DNA of 46,894 nucleotides, from contig NZ_BMNQ01000022.1 in assembly GCF_014646635.1 (NCBI RefSeq), positions 1 through 46,894 on the forward strand. Direction: 5' to 3'. The DNA comes from Lentibacillus kapialis. Its GTDB lineage: Bacteria; Bacillota; Bacilli; Bacillales; Amphibacillaceae. Positions within the stretch are counted from its first letter, which is position 1. Every line of letters starts with the position of its first letter. The notes below the pieces were generated by a model. That model was not told the DNA's origin and did not search any database. It worked only from the letters and a program-made list of their open reading frames with translations. The position numbers and the translations under genes were made by a program. Positions 25,651 to 34,105 of this stretch are shown piece by piece.

Positions 25651-25923
25651 TTTTGGTTTTCGTTCAAGATGCAGTGCTATTGGATTGGCTCAAGTTCACA
25701 CAATTTTCGCTCAATTTCACAATTTGTTCGCTTTTTTCTAGTAAAAATGACACCAAACTTGCTAATATGGTCATTCACGAAATTTAATAAAGGATTTTGG
25801 TTTGAAAACGAAAACAGCTCATCGGCGGGCTTTAGCTGACCATAGCTTACTGATCGGTAAGTATATCAATAACAGGGAAGCACGATGTTTTTTAGTATTT
25901 CGCACATCAGGTAAATATTGCGG
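25651..25923. other. Gene-free stretch before the fused permease end
   Basis: No supported gene. It is AT-rich. A plus-strand frame starting near 25802 has neither a ribosome-binding site nor a recognisable product. A small inverted repeat, CTTAC-TGATCG-GTAAG, near 25849 is the only structure seen. No clear terminator for the minus-strand permease. Confidence 0.5.
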
Positions 25924-27951
25924 TCAATTAGCACCAGACTTGTACACCCACTGGAAACTATTTCTGTCAGCTTCATATTTTGATGATGCCTTGTGAGATA
26001 GTCTATTCTTTTTTTGCTTCCTGAAGTGATAAACAATTCCTTCCTTGGTCTGCTGCACCTCTTTTACACCGTAGATGATGAATTGCATGGCAAAAATACT
26101 TAACATGAATCCTAATAAGACCCAACCTATAAGCCAGTAGTTACCCGATGATAGGGCATTAGTTGTTGATCCAAGCAGTCCTGACCATTCATATGATATC
26201 GATCGTGGGGGATCTTGTACAAGCCCGAAGGATATATTCGTTCCGCCAAAGAACAGATTGAAAATACCGAGATGCATGAAGATGATCAGCACCTGAATGA
26301 ATTGCTGACCAAAAAGGACGGTCATGCGCGCACTGATATGCGGAAAAACGTGCCGTCGGAAAATATGCCATCTGCCACCGCCAAGCACTTGGGCACTTTT
26401 TATAAATTCATAGTTCAGCACCCGCTTTATTTCATTTCCCAGCAAAACAGAAGTTAGTGGGACCACAAGAATGGTTAAGATGATTATCTCCAGCACAATT
26501 CGTTCCGTCAGGGAATAAGCAAAGCCTGATTGGAGTTCAGTTAAAATTGGCCGGAGCAAGATATAGGCAACTAAACTCAGTGGCAGAAAATGAATGGAAT
26601 CAACCGTCTTTTCTATCCATTTTTGACGTTTGGATCCAAATACGAATGCAAACATTACACCACCTAAAAGCCCGATAAATACCCTCAAAAGGGCAATCAG
26701 CAGTCCGAAAAATAATGTATATTTAGCACCAATAATCAACATATCAAGCATACTGAATCCTTGCCCGTCAGAACCGAGCAAAAATGGCTCCGGCGGCGAA
26801 TGTGGCGGCGTGCTTTTAATTGTCGCGCCATCTTTTTCGTAAACAATTGAAGCTTGATCAATATGGTCATTCGTTGTCACGGAGTAAATCATGCTGGCAC
26901 AGATCAATACAATAAAAAATAAACTGCCGACGGTAATTTTCCAGTTTTTTATATAGGCGTATAGTGTGCGTAAGATATTAGCTGCGTACTTCCAGGGACG
27001 CAGCTTTTTCCAATCAAAGTGGATAAAGGAATTATGTAAATTTCTAAAAAATGTCTTAGGGGTATATATACGCTGTGCTTTTAAAATAGTTTCCGCATTA
27101 TATTCCTCGGCTCTATGCAGCCACAGGTCTGCCAACTGAAAAATTAAGAAAAATGGTGTGAAAATCAGAATTAACGACGCGGCAATTGTCATGGGTGAAA
27201 AGCTCTCTAAAATAAAAAAGCTGATGCCATGCACATTGAATATCCGTTCAATGATAAACTGACTAGAGAGCGCTGCCCAGATAAACACTTTTGTATGATG
27301 AAAAGTGGTCGGGATTATGTTGCGCAATATATGCATGACTAAAATGGCTGTCTTTCGGATGCCCTTACTCTTCAGGAAAATGACGTAATCCTTGGCGAAT
27401 TCCTCTTCAATCATTAAGAGCAGAATTTTGAAAAGCGAGATCATCGGCAATATCGCCAGTGTGATAGTCGGCAAAGCGTATGCCTTGTCTTCCATATAGG
27501 ATGCTACCCGGAATAATTCGATGTCATATGTCTTAAACAAGTAGATCATCAGCGTTTGTACCAGGGCGGCAACGACGATATCCGGAATTGATTCAAGAAA
27601 ATCAAGGCATCGTTTAATCAACTGCAGAAATTTTTGCGGCAGAAAATTGGCAGCAAATGCAAACAGAAAAGCAAGAGAAAATCCGAGAAGCAGTGCGCCC
27701 AACAGAATTTGAAGTGAGTAGATAAACGGATCCCATAGTGTGTCGATCAGAGAATATTCACCTGATGACATCGGGACATCATAGACCCAGGATTCCGGCT
27801 GGATAAAGGTTATAAGAAATTCTCCAAGGTTTGTAAAATAGGCTGTCGGGTTAGACAAACCAGCTCCTATCATAAATTCAGGAAAAACACTGATACAAAT
27901 GATCCCGAAAACACCCAGTAAGTAAAAAGCTGCTAATTTAACCAGCTTCAT
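25924..27951 (-). CDS. Fused two-domain ABC transporter permease (Dpp/Opp type)
   Basis: A 675-residue integral membrane protein combining the two permease subunits that are normally separate. The first half (about 1-285) is DppB/OppB-like, with the EAA loop AKDYVIFLKSKGIRKTAILV then HILRNIIPT near 186-215. The second half (about 335-630) is DppC/OppC-like, with the periplasmic segment PFLLGSDGQGFSMLDMLIIG and an EAA loop FIKSAQVLGGGRWHIFRRHV near 516-535. Both EAA loops suggest contact with ATPase subunits, but no ATPase or binding protein lies nearby. The peptide substrate class is inferred only from family resemblance. ATG 27951 follows TGGGGGATAA. Confidence 0.85.
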   Translation of the reverse strand: MKLVKLAAFYLLGVFGIICISVFPEFMIGAGLSNPTAYFTNLGEFLITFIQPESWVYDVPMSSGEYSLIDTLWDPFIYSLQILLGALLLGFSLAFLFAFAANFLPQKFLQLIKRCLDFLESIPDIVVAALVQTLMIYLFKTYDIELFRVASYMEDKAYALPTITLAILPMISLFKILLLMIEEEFAKDYVIFLKSKGIRKTAILVMHILRNIIPTTFHHTKVFIWAALSSQFIIERIFNVHGISFFILESFSPMTIAASLILIFTPFFLIFQLADLWLHRAEEYNAETILKAQRIYTPKTFFRNLHNSFIHFDWKKLRPWKYAANILRTLYAYIKNWKITVGSLFFIVLICASMIYSVTTNDHIDQASIVYEKDGATIKSTPPHSPPEPFLLGSDGQGFSMLDMLIIGAKYTLFFGLLIALLRVFIGLLGGVMFAFVFGSKRQKWIEKTVDSIHFLPLSLVAYILLRPILTELQSGFAYSLTERIVLEIIILTILVVPLTSVLLGNEIKRVLNYEFIKSAQVLGGGRWHIFRRHVFPHISARMTVLFGQQFIQVLIIFMHLGIFNLFFGGTNISFGLVQDPPRSISYEWSGLLGSTTNALSSGNYWLIGWVLLGFMLSIFAMQFIIYGVKEVQQTKEGIVYHFRKQKKNRLSHKASSKYEADRNSFQWVYKSGAN

Positions 27952-28125
27952 CGGTTATCCCCCAATATATTTATCTATTTGGAACTAGCCATATTCTAAC
28001 ACTAAGTTTTAGAAGATTGAATAATTGTATGCGTTATATCTATTAAAAGGTGTTTTTCACATAAGCTTACATATCGTTTGTTAGAATAAAGAGAGAATAA
28101 ATTCATATAAAATGAGGCAGATATC

Positions 28126-28767
28126 ATGACGATAAGTTATGAGCAACTATATAGTAGACTATTCGACTGCTATGGTCCGCAGAATTGGTGGCCGGCAGAA
28201 ACGCCACTTGAAATGATGGTAGGGGCTATTTTAGTTCAAAATACGAACTGGAGGAACGCGGAGAAGGCTTTGCTGAACGTCGAACCGTACCTATTTCCTG
28301 AAAGCTTGGAGTCGCTGACAACCGATGAATTGGCACAAATGATTCGTCCCAGCGGTTTTTTTAATATTAAAGCGAAACGGATCAAAGCGTTTCTGGAATG
28401 GTTTAAAACATATCATTACGATGTTGAAAGGGTAAAAGAGTCTGATAAGCAGCAGCTGAGAAACGAATTGCTCGATATAAACGGGATCGGCAGGGAGACC
28501 GCTGATGCTATGCTGCTTTATGTGTTTGCTAAGCCGCTATTCGTAGTTGATAACTATGCCAGAAGAATCTTTTACCGGATTGGATTTGATATGCCCACAA
28601 CGTACGATGGGTTTCAGAACCAGGTGGAGAACGCCATATCAGGGGATGTGCAGTTGTTTAATGAATTCCATGCGCTACTGGTGGAACACGCCAAGATCCA
28701 CTGCAGAAAGACGCCGGTTTGTCAGGGTTGTCCATTAGTTGATGTGTGTGCTCGGCGGCTGGATTAA
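28126..28767 (+). CDS. Endonuclease III-family DNA glycosylase (MagIII-like, monofunctional)
   Basis: A 213-residue HhH-GPD protein. The helix-hairpin-helix is LLDINGIGRETADAML and the catalytic Asp lies in FVVDNYARRI. A C-terminal cysteine cluster, C-x5-C-x2-C-x5-C (HCRKTPVCQGCPLVDVC), is the Fe-S site of the endonuclease III superfamily. The Lys of GRKTAN that gives endonuclease III its lyase activity is Glu here (GRETAD). This points to a monofunctional glycosylase like MagIII-type 3-methyladenine glycosylases, not a true Nth. Substrate is inferred. The start ATG 28126 has GAGGCAG upstream. It is divergent from the permease and convergent with the DUF1992 gene. Confidence 0.85.
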   Translation: MTISYEQLYSRLFDCYGPQNWWPAETPLEMMVGAILVQNTNWRNAEKALLNVEPYLFPESLESLTTDELAQMIRPSGFFNIKAKRIKAFLEWFKTYHYDVERVKESDKQQLRNELLDINGIGRETADAMLLYVFAKPLFVVDNYARRIFYRIGFDMPTTYDGFQNQVENAISGDVQLFNEFHALLVEHAKIHCRKTPVCQGCPLVDVCARRLD

Positions 28768-28775
28768 TGGGGCAA

Positions 28776-29126
28776 TTAGAATATATTGAATATCTTGTTC
28801 CGATAAAAAGGAAACTTTGGGTTTCGATGCAGCCTGCACTCCTTAACCAGGTCATCAAATTGTTTGCTTTTTTTGGCTTCATCCCTGTATTCCTTGCCAG
28901 TGGCATATGTCATTAAGTCATGGCCGGTCAAATCTTTGCCATTCTTTTTATCGTCCTCTTCAGGAACAAAACCCGCATTCTTTAAAATCTTATAGGCCTG
29001 GTTCAGCTCCGGTGACAAACCCGGCAGTTCATCCCGTACATTCAGTTTTTTTCCTTTTCCCGGTAAGTTGTCAAAATCGCCGTTCTCGATTGATTCCCTT
29101 ATTTTCTCTTCCACGATGATATACAT
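28776..29126 (-). CDS. DUF1992 (DnaJ-like family) protein
   Basis: A 116-residue soluble protein with the N-terminal DUF1992 signature IIVEEKIRESIENGDFDNLP, then GKGKKLNV, and PELNQAYKILKNAGFVPEE. The family is annotated as DnaJ homologue, subfamily C, member 28-like, with conserved but unexplained function. It starts at ATG 29126 with AGGGGCGG upstream. Convergent with the glycosylase gene, with only 8 nt between the stops. Confidence 0.88.
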   Translation of the reverse strand: MYIIVEEKIRESIENGDFDNLPGKGKKLNVRDELPGLSPELNQAYKILKNAGFVPEEDDKKNGKDLTGHDLMTYATGKEYRDEAKKSKQFDDLVKECRLHRNPKFPFYRNKIFNIF

Positions 29127-29209
29127 GAGAACCGCCCCTTTTCTGTTTTTATTATAGCAAAAAGTATCAATATGTCATATGGCTGATAGCCATGATTTAC
29201 CCTTTTACC

Positions 29210-29237
29210 TTGTATAACGATGTATATCGTAATACAA
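29210..29237. promoter_or_regulatory. Palindromic operator, probably PadR autoregulatory site
   Basis: TTGTATAACGAT-GTAT-ATCGTAATACAA is a 12-bp inverted repeat with one mismatch. It lies 23 nt upstream of the padR-like start, where PadR-family regulators commonly bind their own promoters. Confidence 0.7.
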
Positions 29238-29260
29238 TAACTCAAAGAGGTGAAGTCGAT

Positions 29261-29584
29261 ATGGATCGTGAAATCATGAAGGGCAGTATTGATATTTTGC
29301 TGCTAAATTTACTAAATGGAAGCGATATGTATGGATATGAAATGGTTAGAGTACTGAAGGAACAGAGCGATCAGCTTTATAACATGGGGGAAGGAACGCT
29401 TTATCCAGCGTTAAAGCGAATGGAAAAAAAAGGATGGATCCACTCGTATTGGCATGAAATGGAAGGTGGACGAAGGAAGTATTATCGAATAACGGATGAT
29501 GGAAAGGCCACACTGGAAAAGAAACGAGAGGAATGGAACAGCATCTATCATCTTATCACCAAAACATCGGGAGATCTATCATGA
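29261..29584 (+). CDS. PadR-family transcriptional regulator
   Basis: A 107-residue winged-helix repressor of the short PadR subfamily. It begins MDREIMKGSIDILLLNLL and contains MYGYEMVRVL, GEGTLYPALKRMEKKGWI and the wing GGRRKYYRITDDGKATLE, the family's diagnostic segments. ATG 29261 follows AAAGAGGTGA. The frame is open 23 codons further upstream through the operator, which is not expected to be translated. It overlaps the next gene in ATGA fashion. The operon context is the usual PadR plus membrane protein with an N-terminal HAAS domain, often linked to envelope stress or antibiotics. Confidence 0.93.
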   Translation: MDREIMKGSIDILLLNLLNGSDMYGYEMVRVLKEQSDQLYNMGEGTLYPALKRMEKKGWIHSYWHEMEGGRRKYYRITDDGKATLEKKREEWNSIYHLITKTSGDLS

Positions 29585-30444
29585 CACGGATGGAACAACA
29601 TGTTGAGAAAATATTGGAACAAACGCAGAGTAGCGGAAAAGAACGGGAAGAAATACGGGAGGAACTGCTCCATCATTTGAATGAAGCGAAACAGCAAAAT
29701 ATGAATAATGGTCTGACGGAAAAACAGGCAGAAAAGCAAGTGATGGCGGACTTCGGAAATGCGGGTGATATTGGTTATCAGATGCAGGAAGCGATGTATC
29801 CGTACCAGCGAGGACTGCTCTATGCGGTTGGGTTGGCAACCATTTTGTATGGTTTGATTTATTATGTGAATGCGGCGTTTTTTCAACATGATGCCATTCC
29901 AATTTGGCTTGCCGTACAATTTGTAACAGGATGTATGGTAATTCTGGCGGGGATCAATATTTCATTTGTCGGCCGCTATTTTTACATGCTGAATGTCGTT
30001 CTTCTGGTGAATGTTATCTGGAATGGTATTAATATCACTTTGATAAAGGGAGCTTCCCCATGGCAAACGATCCTTTTCAGCATTTATTTATTGATTTTGG
30101 TTCTTTTAGGTCTTATTGCGGTTGTTCAGAATTCTTATTATTCAAGCGGAAAGACTGTTACCAAACAACAAAGCCGGGGAGTGGTACTACTCGGCTATGG
30201 TGTCAACTTGCTGCTTGGTATCATCGTAGCAGGTGTCAGCTTGTTCTTTTTGTGGGCGTTTCTTTTCACGACAGGTAAACAATTATCTGCCCTGTTGACC
30301 ATTGCGCCAATCTTCATTTGGCTAATCACTTATAAATTTCAAATGGGGTATATTGCCAAAAAACCGCTCATATCTATTTTGACAGGATTTGGCTTTTCGG
30401 TATTGGCAATCACTGTCCCTGTTCTCATTTTGGTTATGTTGTGA
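29581..30444 (+). CDS. HAAS-domain multi-pass membrane protein
   Basis: A 287-residue protein. Residues 1-75 form an HAAS/permease-prefix domain (EREEIREELLHHLNEAKQQN, then EKQAEKQVMADFGNAGDIG), helical and usually found next to PadR regulators. The rest holds about six transmembrane helices. The start ATG 29581 overlaps the padR stop (ATGA) and has GGGAGATC upstream. In related operons such proteins regulate or form parts of envelope-stress modules. The function here is not known. Followed after 13 nt by a beta-propeller lipoprotein-like gene. Confidence 0.8.
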   Translation: MTRMEQHVEKILEQTQSSGKEREEIREELLHHLNEAKQQNMNNGLTEKQAEKQVMADFGNAGDIGYQMQEAMYPYQRGLLYAVGLATILYGLIYYVNAAFFQHDAIPIWLAVQFVTGCMVILAGINISFVGRYFYMLNVVLLVNVIWNGINITLIKGASPWQTILFSIYLLILVLLGLIAVVQNSYYSSGKTVTKQQSRGVVLLGYGVNLLLGIIVAGVSLFFLWAFLFTTGKQLSALLTIAPIFIWLITYKFQMGYIAKKPLISILTGFGFSVLAITVPVLILVML

Positions 30445-30457
30445 GGGGGGTTCATGT

Positions 30458-31486
30458 ATGTCGCTAAAAATGAAGAATATTAGTTTTATCAGCGGGATGG
30501 TTCTGTTGTTCTGCATTCTGTGGATAACTGGCTCACTGGCTAAGGCACCCGAGGGGTTTACGGGGTATGGACAGGATATAGATATCTCACCGGATGACAG
30601 TGAACTTGTGTTTTCGCATTTTCGTTACGGTGATGCCACATTGTATACTGTCCCTGTCGGCGGTGGCAAGGCTAAAATTGTAGCTGAACCGGAAGAAGGG
30701 AAGTCGTATATTAACCCGGCATTCTCCCCGGATGGTGAACTCATTGCTTTTATTGAAAAATGGGAAACTGAAGAGCGCCGATACAGTCAATTGCGGATTT
30801 TTAACCGTGAAAGTCAAACGGTAAAGCAGCGGATCAATACAAACGGCTATGTAACGGAAGCGGCATTCTCCCCGGATGGGCGGTCGCTGTACTTCTTGAA
30901 AGCTGATGTGTTTAAGAATTATTCGTCGATCACCGGTAAGCGACCACATGAATTCGATATTTTCCGGATGGACCTGACATCCGGTGAGACGGAACAGCTT
31001 ACGGACAAAAATGCATACACTATGTCCTCACTTGACGTAACACCTGATGGCAAAAAGCTTTTGTACCGAACGAACGAGGGATCAGATGACCGACTTGTAT
31101 TACGGTCTATCGATAACAGTCATGTCAAAATGATTGTCCCTATGGGTGATTTTGCCTCCAATTCACTTATTATGTCATCGCCGGCACTGTCGCCTGATGG
31201 GGAGAAAATAGTTTTCACAGGTGTTGCCGCGAAAGACGAAAATGGTACGTTCATCTATGAAGCTTTTAAAATGGACCTGGAAACCGAGCAGGCTGAGCAA
31301 CTGACAACCTTTCATGAACATGTAGCAAACTCGATCTTTTTTCATAACGAGGACAAATTGGTTGTAACAGTGGATAAAAACTTTACCGGAGCCGACGCGG
31401 ATAACAGCTATTGGCAAATCAGTGCCGATGGAGAGGAACACAAGCGTGTTCCGATTGATATACCTGAGGACAATGAAACAGAATAA
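30458..31486 (+). CDS. Membrane-anchored TolB/WD40-like beta-propeller protein
   Basis: A 342-residue protein with an N-terminal hydrophobic anchor or signal (ISFISGMVLLFCILWITGSL) and a propeller of PD40/TolB-like blades. Each blade has a recurring SPDG/SPDD or TPDG signature: DISPDDSELVF, AFSPDGELIAF, AFSPDGRSLYF, DVTPDGKKLLY and ALSPDGEKIVF. It should face the outside of the cell and bind a ligand or protein. ATG 30458 follows GAGGGGGG. Third gene of the padR operon. No cleavage-site lipobox was seen. Confidence 0.82.
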   Translation: MSLKMKNISFISGMVLLFCILWITGSLAKAPEGFTGYGQDIDISPDDSELVFSHFRYGDATLYTVPVGGGKAKIVAEPEEGKSYINPAFSPDGELIAFIEKWETEERRYSQLRIFNRESQTVKQRINTNGYVTEAAFSPDGRSLYFLKADVFKNYSSITGKRPHEFDIFRMDLTSGETEQLTDKNAYTMSSLDVTPDGKKLLYRTNEGSDDRLVLRSIDNSHVKMIVPMGDFASNSLIMSSPALSPDGEKIVFTGVAAKDENGTFIYEAFKMDLETEQAEQLTTFHEHVANSIFFHNEDKLVVTVDKNFTGADADNSYWQISADGEEHKRVPIDIPEDNETE

Positions 31487-31499
31487 GAGGGGGTTAATA

Positions 31500-31784
31500 G
31501 TGAAGAGTAAAGGATACTCCTGGCTAAGTGAGCTGTCTTTCGGGATTCCAATTTTGCTGATTGCATTATTGTTTATTTTCCCGAATACGAGCCTGGATCC
31601 ACTGATCATAGCTATCGCATATGCACAATTTTTGGGCATCCCATTAGCAGTTATTTTGAGTATCATTGTTCTATTTAAAAAAAATGAAAGAAAAATACTT
31701 GCGATGTTTGGATTGCTTCTTTCAATTATTTTAATTAGCGTGATTAGTTTTTTCGTATATTTGGGGATGAACTTTACACCATAA
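31500..31784 (+). CDS. Small three-helix membrane protein, 94 aa
   Basis: A hydrophobic product with about three transmembrane segments (FGIPILLIALLFIFP; IIAIAYAQFLGIPLAVILSI; FGLLLSIILISVISFFVYLG) and a short KKNERK cytoplasmic loop. GTG 31500 is chosen because AGAGGGGG precedes it at the right distance. The frame also runs up into the previous gene, where no good site exists. Last gene of the padR operon. Family not recognised. Confidence 0.65.
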   Translation: MKSKGYSWLSELSFGIPILLIALLFIFPNTSLDPLIIAIAYAQFLGIPLAVILSIIVLFKKNERKILAMFGLLLSIILISVISFFVYLGMNFTP

Positions 31785-31814
31785 TTCAAATTGCCAAGGT
31801 GCATAATATCCGAG

Positions 31815-31849
31815 TACCCTGTCCAGTGTCTATATGGCAGGGTCTTTAT
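31815..31849 (+). terminator. Intrinsic terminator of the padR operon
   Basis: ACCCTGTC pairs with GGCAGGGT around a 12-nt loop, followed by CTTTATT, 30 nt after the last stop codon. Confidence 0.7.
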
Positions 31850-31977
31850 TATTGATAACGTTCACTAAGTTCAATCAGCTGTATTATTTGAACTTTTTGT
31901 GTAAAATAGATTAAAGGAATATGAAAATATGATGATTTCGTTCACATATTTGCAGACGTTTCGAGGGGGCATTTATT

Positions 31978-32544
31978 TTGAAAATAGTGGGTATAGCCGG
32001 GTCTGTTGTCGGATCGAAAACACGGGTTGCCGTTCAACAAATTTTAAATCATATAAAAAACGAACATCAGGAAATTGAAACGGAATTGATTGATTTAGGC
32101 GAATATGAACTTGTTTTCAGTGATGGCAGGGATTACCGTGATTACAGCGGTGATACGAAAACAGCATTGGAAAAAGTCATGTCAGCAGATGCTTATATTA
32201 TTGGAACACCAATCTTCCAGGCATCCATCCCGGGAGCATTGAAAAATCTGTTTGATTTGCTTCCAAACGAGGCGTTCCGGGATAAAGTTGTCGGCATTGT
32301 TGCAACGGCCGGTTCTTCCAAGCATTATTTAGTCCCGGAACATCAGCTGAAGCCAGTACTTTCGTATATGAAAGCTGTTATTATACCGAAGTATGTGTTT
32401 GTAGAAGAAAAAAGTTATTACCAGAGGAAAATTGTGAATGATGATGCGATATTCAGACTGAACCAACTTGCAAATAACCTTGTCCACGGGATTAACGTGT
32501 TCAGCGAAATTCAAAAGGAGAAAGATTCAGCATTTCCGTTTTGA
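31978..32544 (+). CDS. NADPH-dependent FMN reductase family protein
   Basis: A 188-residue flavodoxin-fold oxidoreductase. The flavin-phosphate loop is GIAGSVVGSKTR (near 5-16), followed by the ribityl/isoalloxazine loop GTPIFQASIPGALKNLFDLL. This resembles SsuE/MsuE-type NAD(P)H:FMN reductases and azoreductase-like proteins. Substrate cannot be told. TTG 31978 is the only start placed properly after CGAGGGGG. Single gene ending with a terminator and a repeat copy. The residues after GTAGSS-like loop (ATAGSSKHYLVPEHQL) also fit the family. Confidence 0.85.
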   Translation: MKIVGIAGSVVGSKTRVAVQQILNHIKNEHQEIETELIDLGEYELVFSDGRDYRDYSGDTKTALEKVMSADAYIIGTPIFQASIPGALKNLFDLLPNEAFRDKVVGIVATAGSSKHYLVPEHQLKPVLSYMKAVIIPKYVFVEEKSYYQRKIVNDDAIFRLNQLANNLVHGINVFSEIQKEKDSAFPF

Positions 32545-32607
32545 TGAGAATAAAGTTATGCAGGAGAAAAGCGTCATTGCATAGCTTTATAAAAACCACA
32601 TTAATTA

Positions 32608-32645
32608 TGAGATGTGTAATAGGAATAGGCTCATCTCTTTTTTTG
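32608..32645 (+). terminator. Intrinsic terminator of the FMN reductase gene
   Basis: GAGATG pairs with CATCTC around a 17-nt loop, followed by TTTTTTT. Confidence 0.75.
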
Positions 32646-32646
32646 T

Positions 32647-32734
32647 AACGTCAGAAAGTATAAATTATGGATGACCTTATAAGAAAAGCTTCGACATTCG
32701 CTATAAGACGAGGGGAATGCCGAGTTTTTCTAAG
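32647..32734 (+). repeat. Interspersed repeat, TAACGTCAGAAAG family, copy 3
   Basis: It begins 1 nt after the terminator T-run. The arm TAACGTCAGAAAGTATAA is intact. The hairpin CGACATTCGC with GGGAATGCCG has two mismatches, so it is drifting, and GAGTTTTTCTAA follows. Confidence 0.92.
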
Positions 32735-32986
32735 CAGTTAAAGAAAGTATAAATTATTTCTTACTGCATAAATGCAACTAAGGCTTTTGCCATTAAAGCT
32801 TGGCGATAAGCTAAGTCTTCTACACAACTAAATGCTAGTGTTTACAATTCTGATTGAATCAGAGGCGATACTTGTGTAACAGGCTGGGAGTATGTCCGGG
32901 TCATCTGTGACGAGTCAATCAACCTGAGGATACGGGTGCAGATATGTTATGCTGTAACTAGAAATGGTGAAGGAGACGTGTAGCGG
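32735..32986. other. Gene-free stretch with repeat and coding remnants
   Basis: A second, truncated piece of the repeat arm (AGAAAGTATAAATTAT) lies at 32743-32758. On the minus strand a short frame ending at 32761 reads EDLAYRQALMAKALVAFMQ and then stops. It looks protein-like but has no start or ribosome-binding site, so it may be a decayed gene end or chance. The rest is leader for the pseudouridine synthase gene. Confidence 0.45.
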
Positions 32987-33676
32987 GTGAACATTCCTAT
33001 CCTATATGAAGACAATCATCTCCTTGTGGTTGAAAAACCTGTCAACATACCTGTGCAGGAAGATAACACAAGAGATAAAGATTTACTGACAATGCTGAAA
33101 GAGGATATTAAAATCCGGTATCAGAAGCCCGGAAATGTCTATTTAGCACTTGTTCACCGGCTTGATCGCCCGGTAGGAGGTGTGATGGTTTTTGCCAAAA
33201 CATCAAAAGCAGCATCACGCTTATCGGATGTGATACGCAGGAATGCATTGGAAAAGCGTTACCTGGCTGTTGTCCGGGGGAACCCATCCAATAGCCACGG
33301 TGTTCTGAAAGATTTTTTGTTGAAGGATCGCCGCGAAAATAAAGTTCATGTGGTGTCATCAAAGACCACAGGAGCGAAAAAAGCGGTTCTGGACTTTGAA
33401 GTGATTGGTACAAACACGGGCCTGGGTTTACTAGCGATCAATCTTCATACAGGAAGATCCCACCAGATTCGTATTCAGTTGGCGAATATCGGTTGTCCGA
33501 TATTTGGCGACCAGAAATATGGCTACAAGGTGAATAAGCCAGGTCAGCAAATTGCACTATGGTCGCGTTCCTTGGCGTTTGAGCATCCGACAAAGAAAGA
33601 AATCACAAAATGTGAGACTTTACCGTCTGATGCATACCCGTGGCATCTTTGGCCGAAATTTTGCAATAGGAGCTGA
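32987..33676 (+). CDS. RluA-family RNA pseudouridine synthase
   Basis: A 229-residue catalytic-domain-only member of the RluA family, which isomerises uridine to pseudouridine in rRNA or tRNA. The catalytic Asp lies in VHRLDRPVGGVMVFAKT. Conserved LEKRYLAVV and HTGRSHQIRIQLANIGCPIFGDQKYG follow. There is no N-terminal S4 domain, unlike RluB/RluD types. The target base cannot be deduced. GTG 32987 follows AAGGAGA with a long 10-nt spacer. First gene of an apparent operon with yjbQ-like, UPF0158, a broken small frame and brxC. Confidence 0.88.
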   Translation: MNIPILYEDNHLLVVEKPVNIPVQEDNTRDKDLLTMLKEDIKIRYQKPGNVYLALVHRLDRPVGGVMVFAKTSKAASRLSDVIRRNALEKRYLAVVRGNPSNSHGVLKDFLLKDRRENKVHVVSSKTTGAKKAVLDFEVIGTNTGLGLLAINLHTGRSHQIRIQLANIGCPIFGDQKYGYKVNKPGQQIALWSRSLAFEHPTKKEITKCETLPSDAYPWHLWPKFCNRS

Positions 33677-34089
33677 TGATTGTGGGAAAAACGTTGCATA
33701 CATTCACGATACTAACCAACGATAAGCAGTCATTCACGAATTTAGATGGATATTTGGATGAGGTTCTCTCTGACAGTGGCGTCAAAGATGGTGTTATCGT
33801 TGTTTTTTGTCCGCATACAACTGGTGCGATTACGATCAATGAAAATGCTGATCCGGACGTTAAAACTGATTTGAAACGCGGCCTTGACGAAGCTTTTCCG
33901 AACAAACCGGAATATATTCATATGGAAGGCAATTCTGATGGACATATGAAGTCGTCAGTTGTCGGAGCCAGTGAAACGCTGATTATTACTGACGGCCGGC
34001 CGATATTGGGTACCTGGCAGAGTGTTTATTTCTGTGAGTTTGACGGGCCAAGAACGAGAACGGTTCATGTGAAAGTATTGGACGGTTAA
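33676..34089 (+). CDS. YjbQ family (UPF0047) protein
   Basis: A 137-residue protein of the YjbQ/UPF0047 family, with VVFCPHTTGAITINENADPD, GNSDGHMKSSVVGASETLII and GTWQSVYFCEFDGPRTR. His and acidic residues of these motifs bind metal or phosphate in known structures. A weak thiamin-phosphate-synthase-like activity has been reported for the family. The true role is uncertain. The ATG shares one base with the preceding TGA, so translation is coupled, with AGGAGC upstream. Confidence 0.9.
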   Translation: MIVGKTLHTFTILTNDKQSFTNLDGYLDEVLSDSGVKDGVIVVFCPHTTGAITINENADPDVKTDLKRGLDEAFPNKPEYIHMEGNSDGHMKSSVVGASETLIITDGRPILGTWQSVYFCEFDGPRTRTVHVKVLDG

Positions 34090-34105
34090 TAAAGGATGGT
34101 GACTA

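Noticed and set aside
25802-25996. 64-codon plus-strand frame after the ltaS repeat
   Set aside because: It starts without a ribosome-binding site, overlaps the end of the permease gene on the other strand, and shows no family resemblance.
31175-31804. 209-codon minus-strand frame across the padR operon end
   Set aside because: It overlaps two better supported plus-strand genes with good ribosome-binding sites. It has no recognisable domain.
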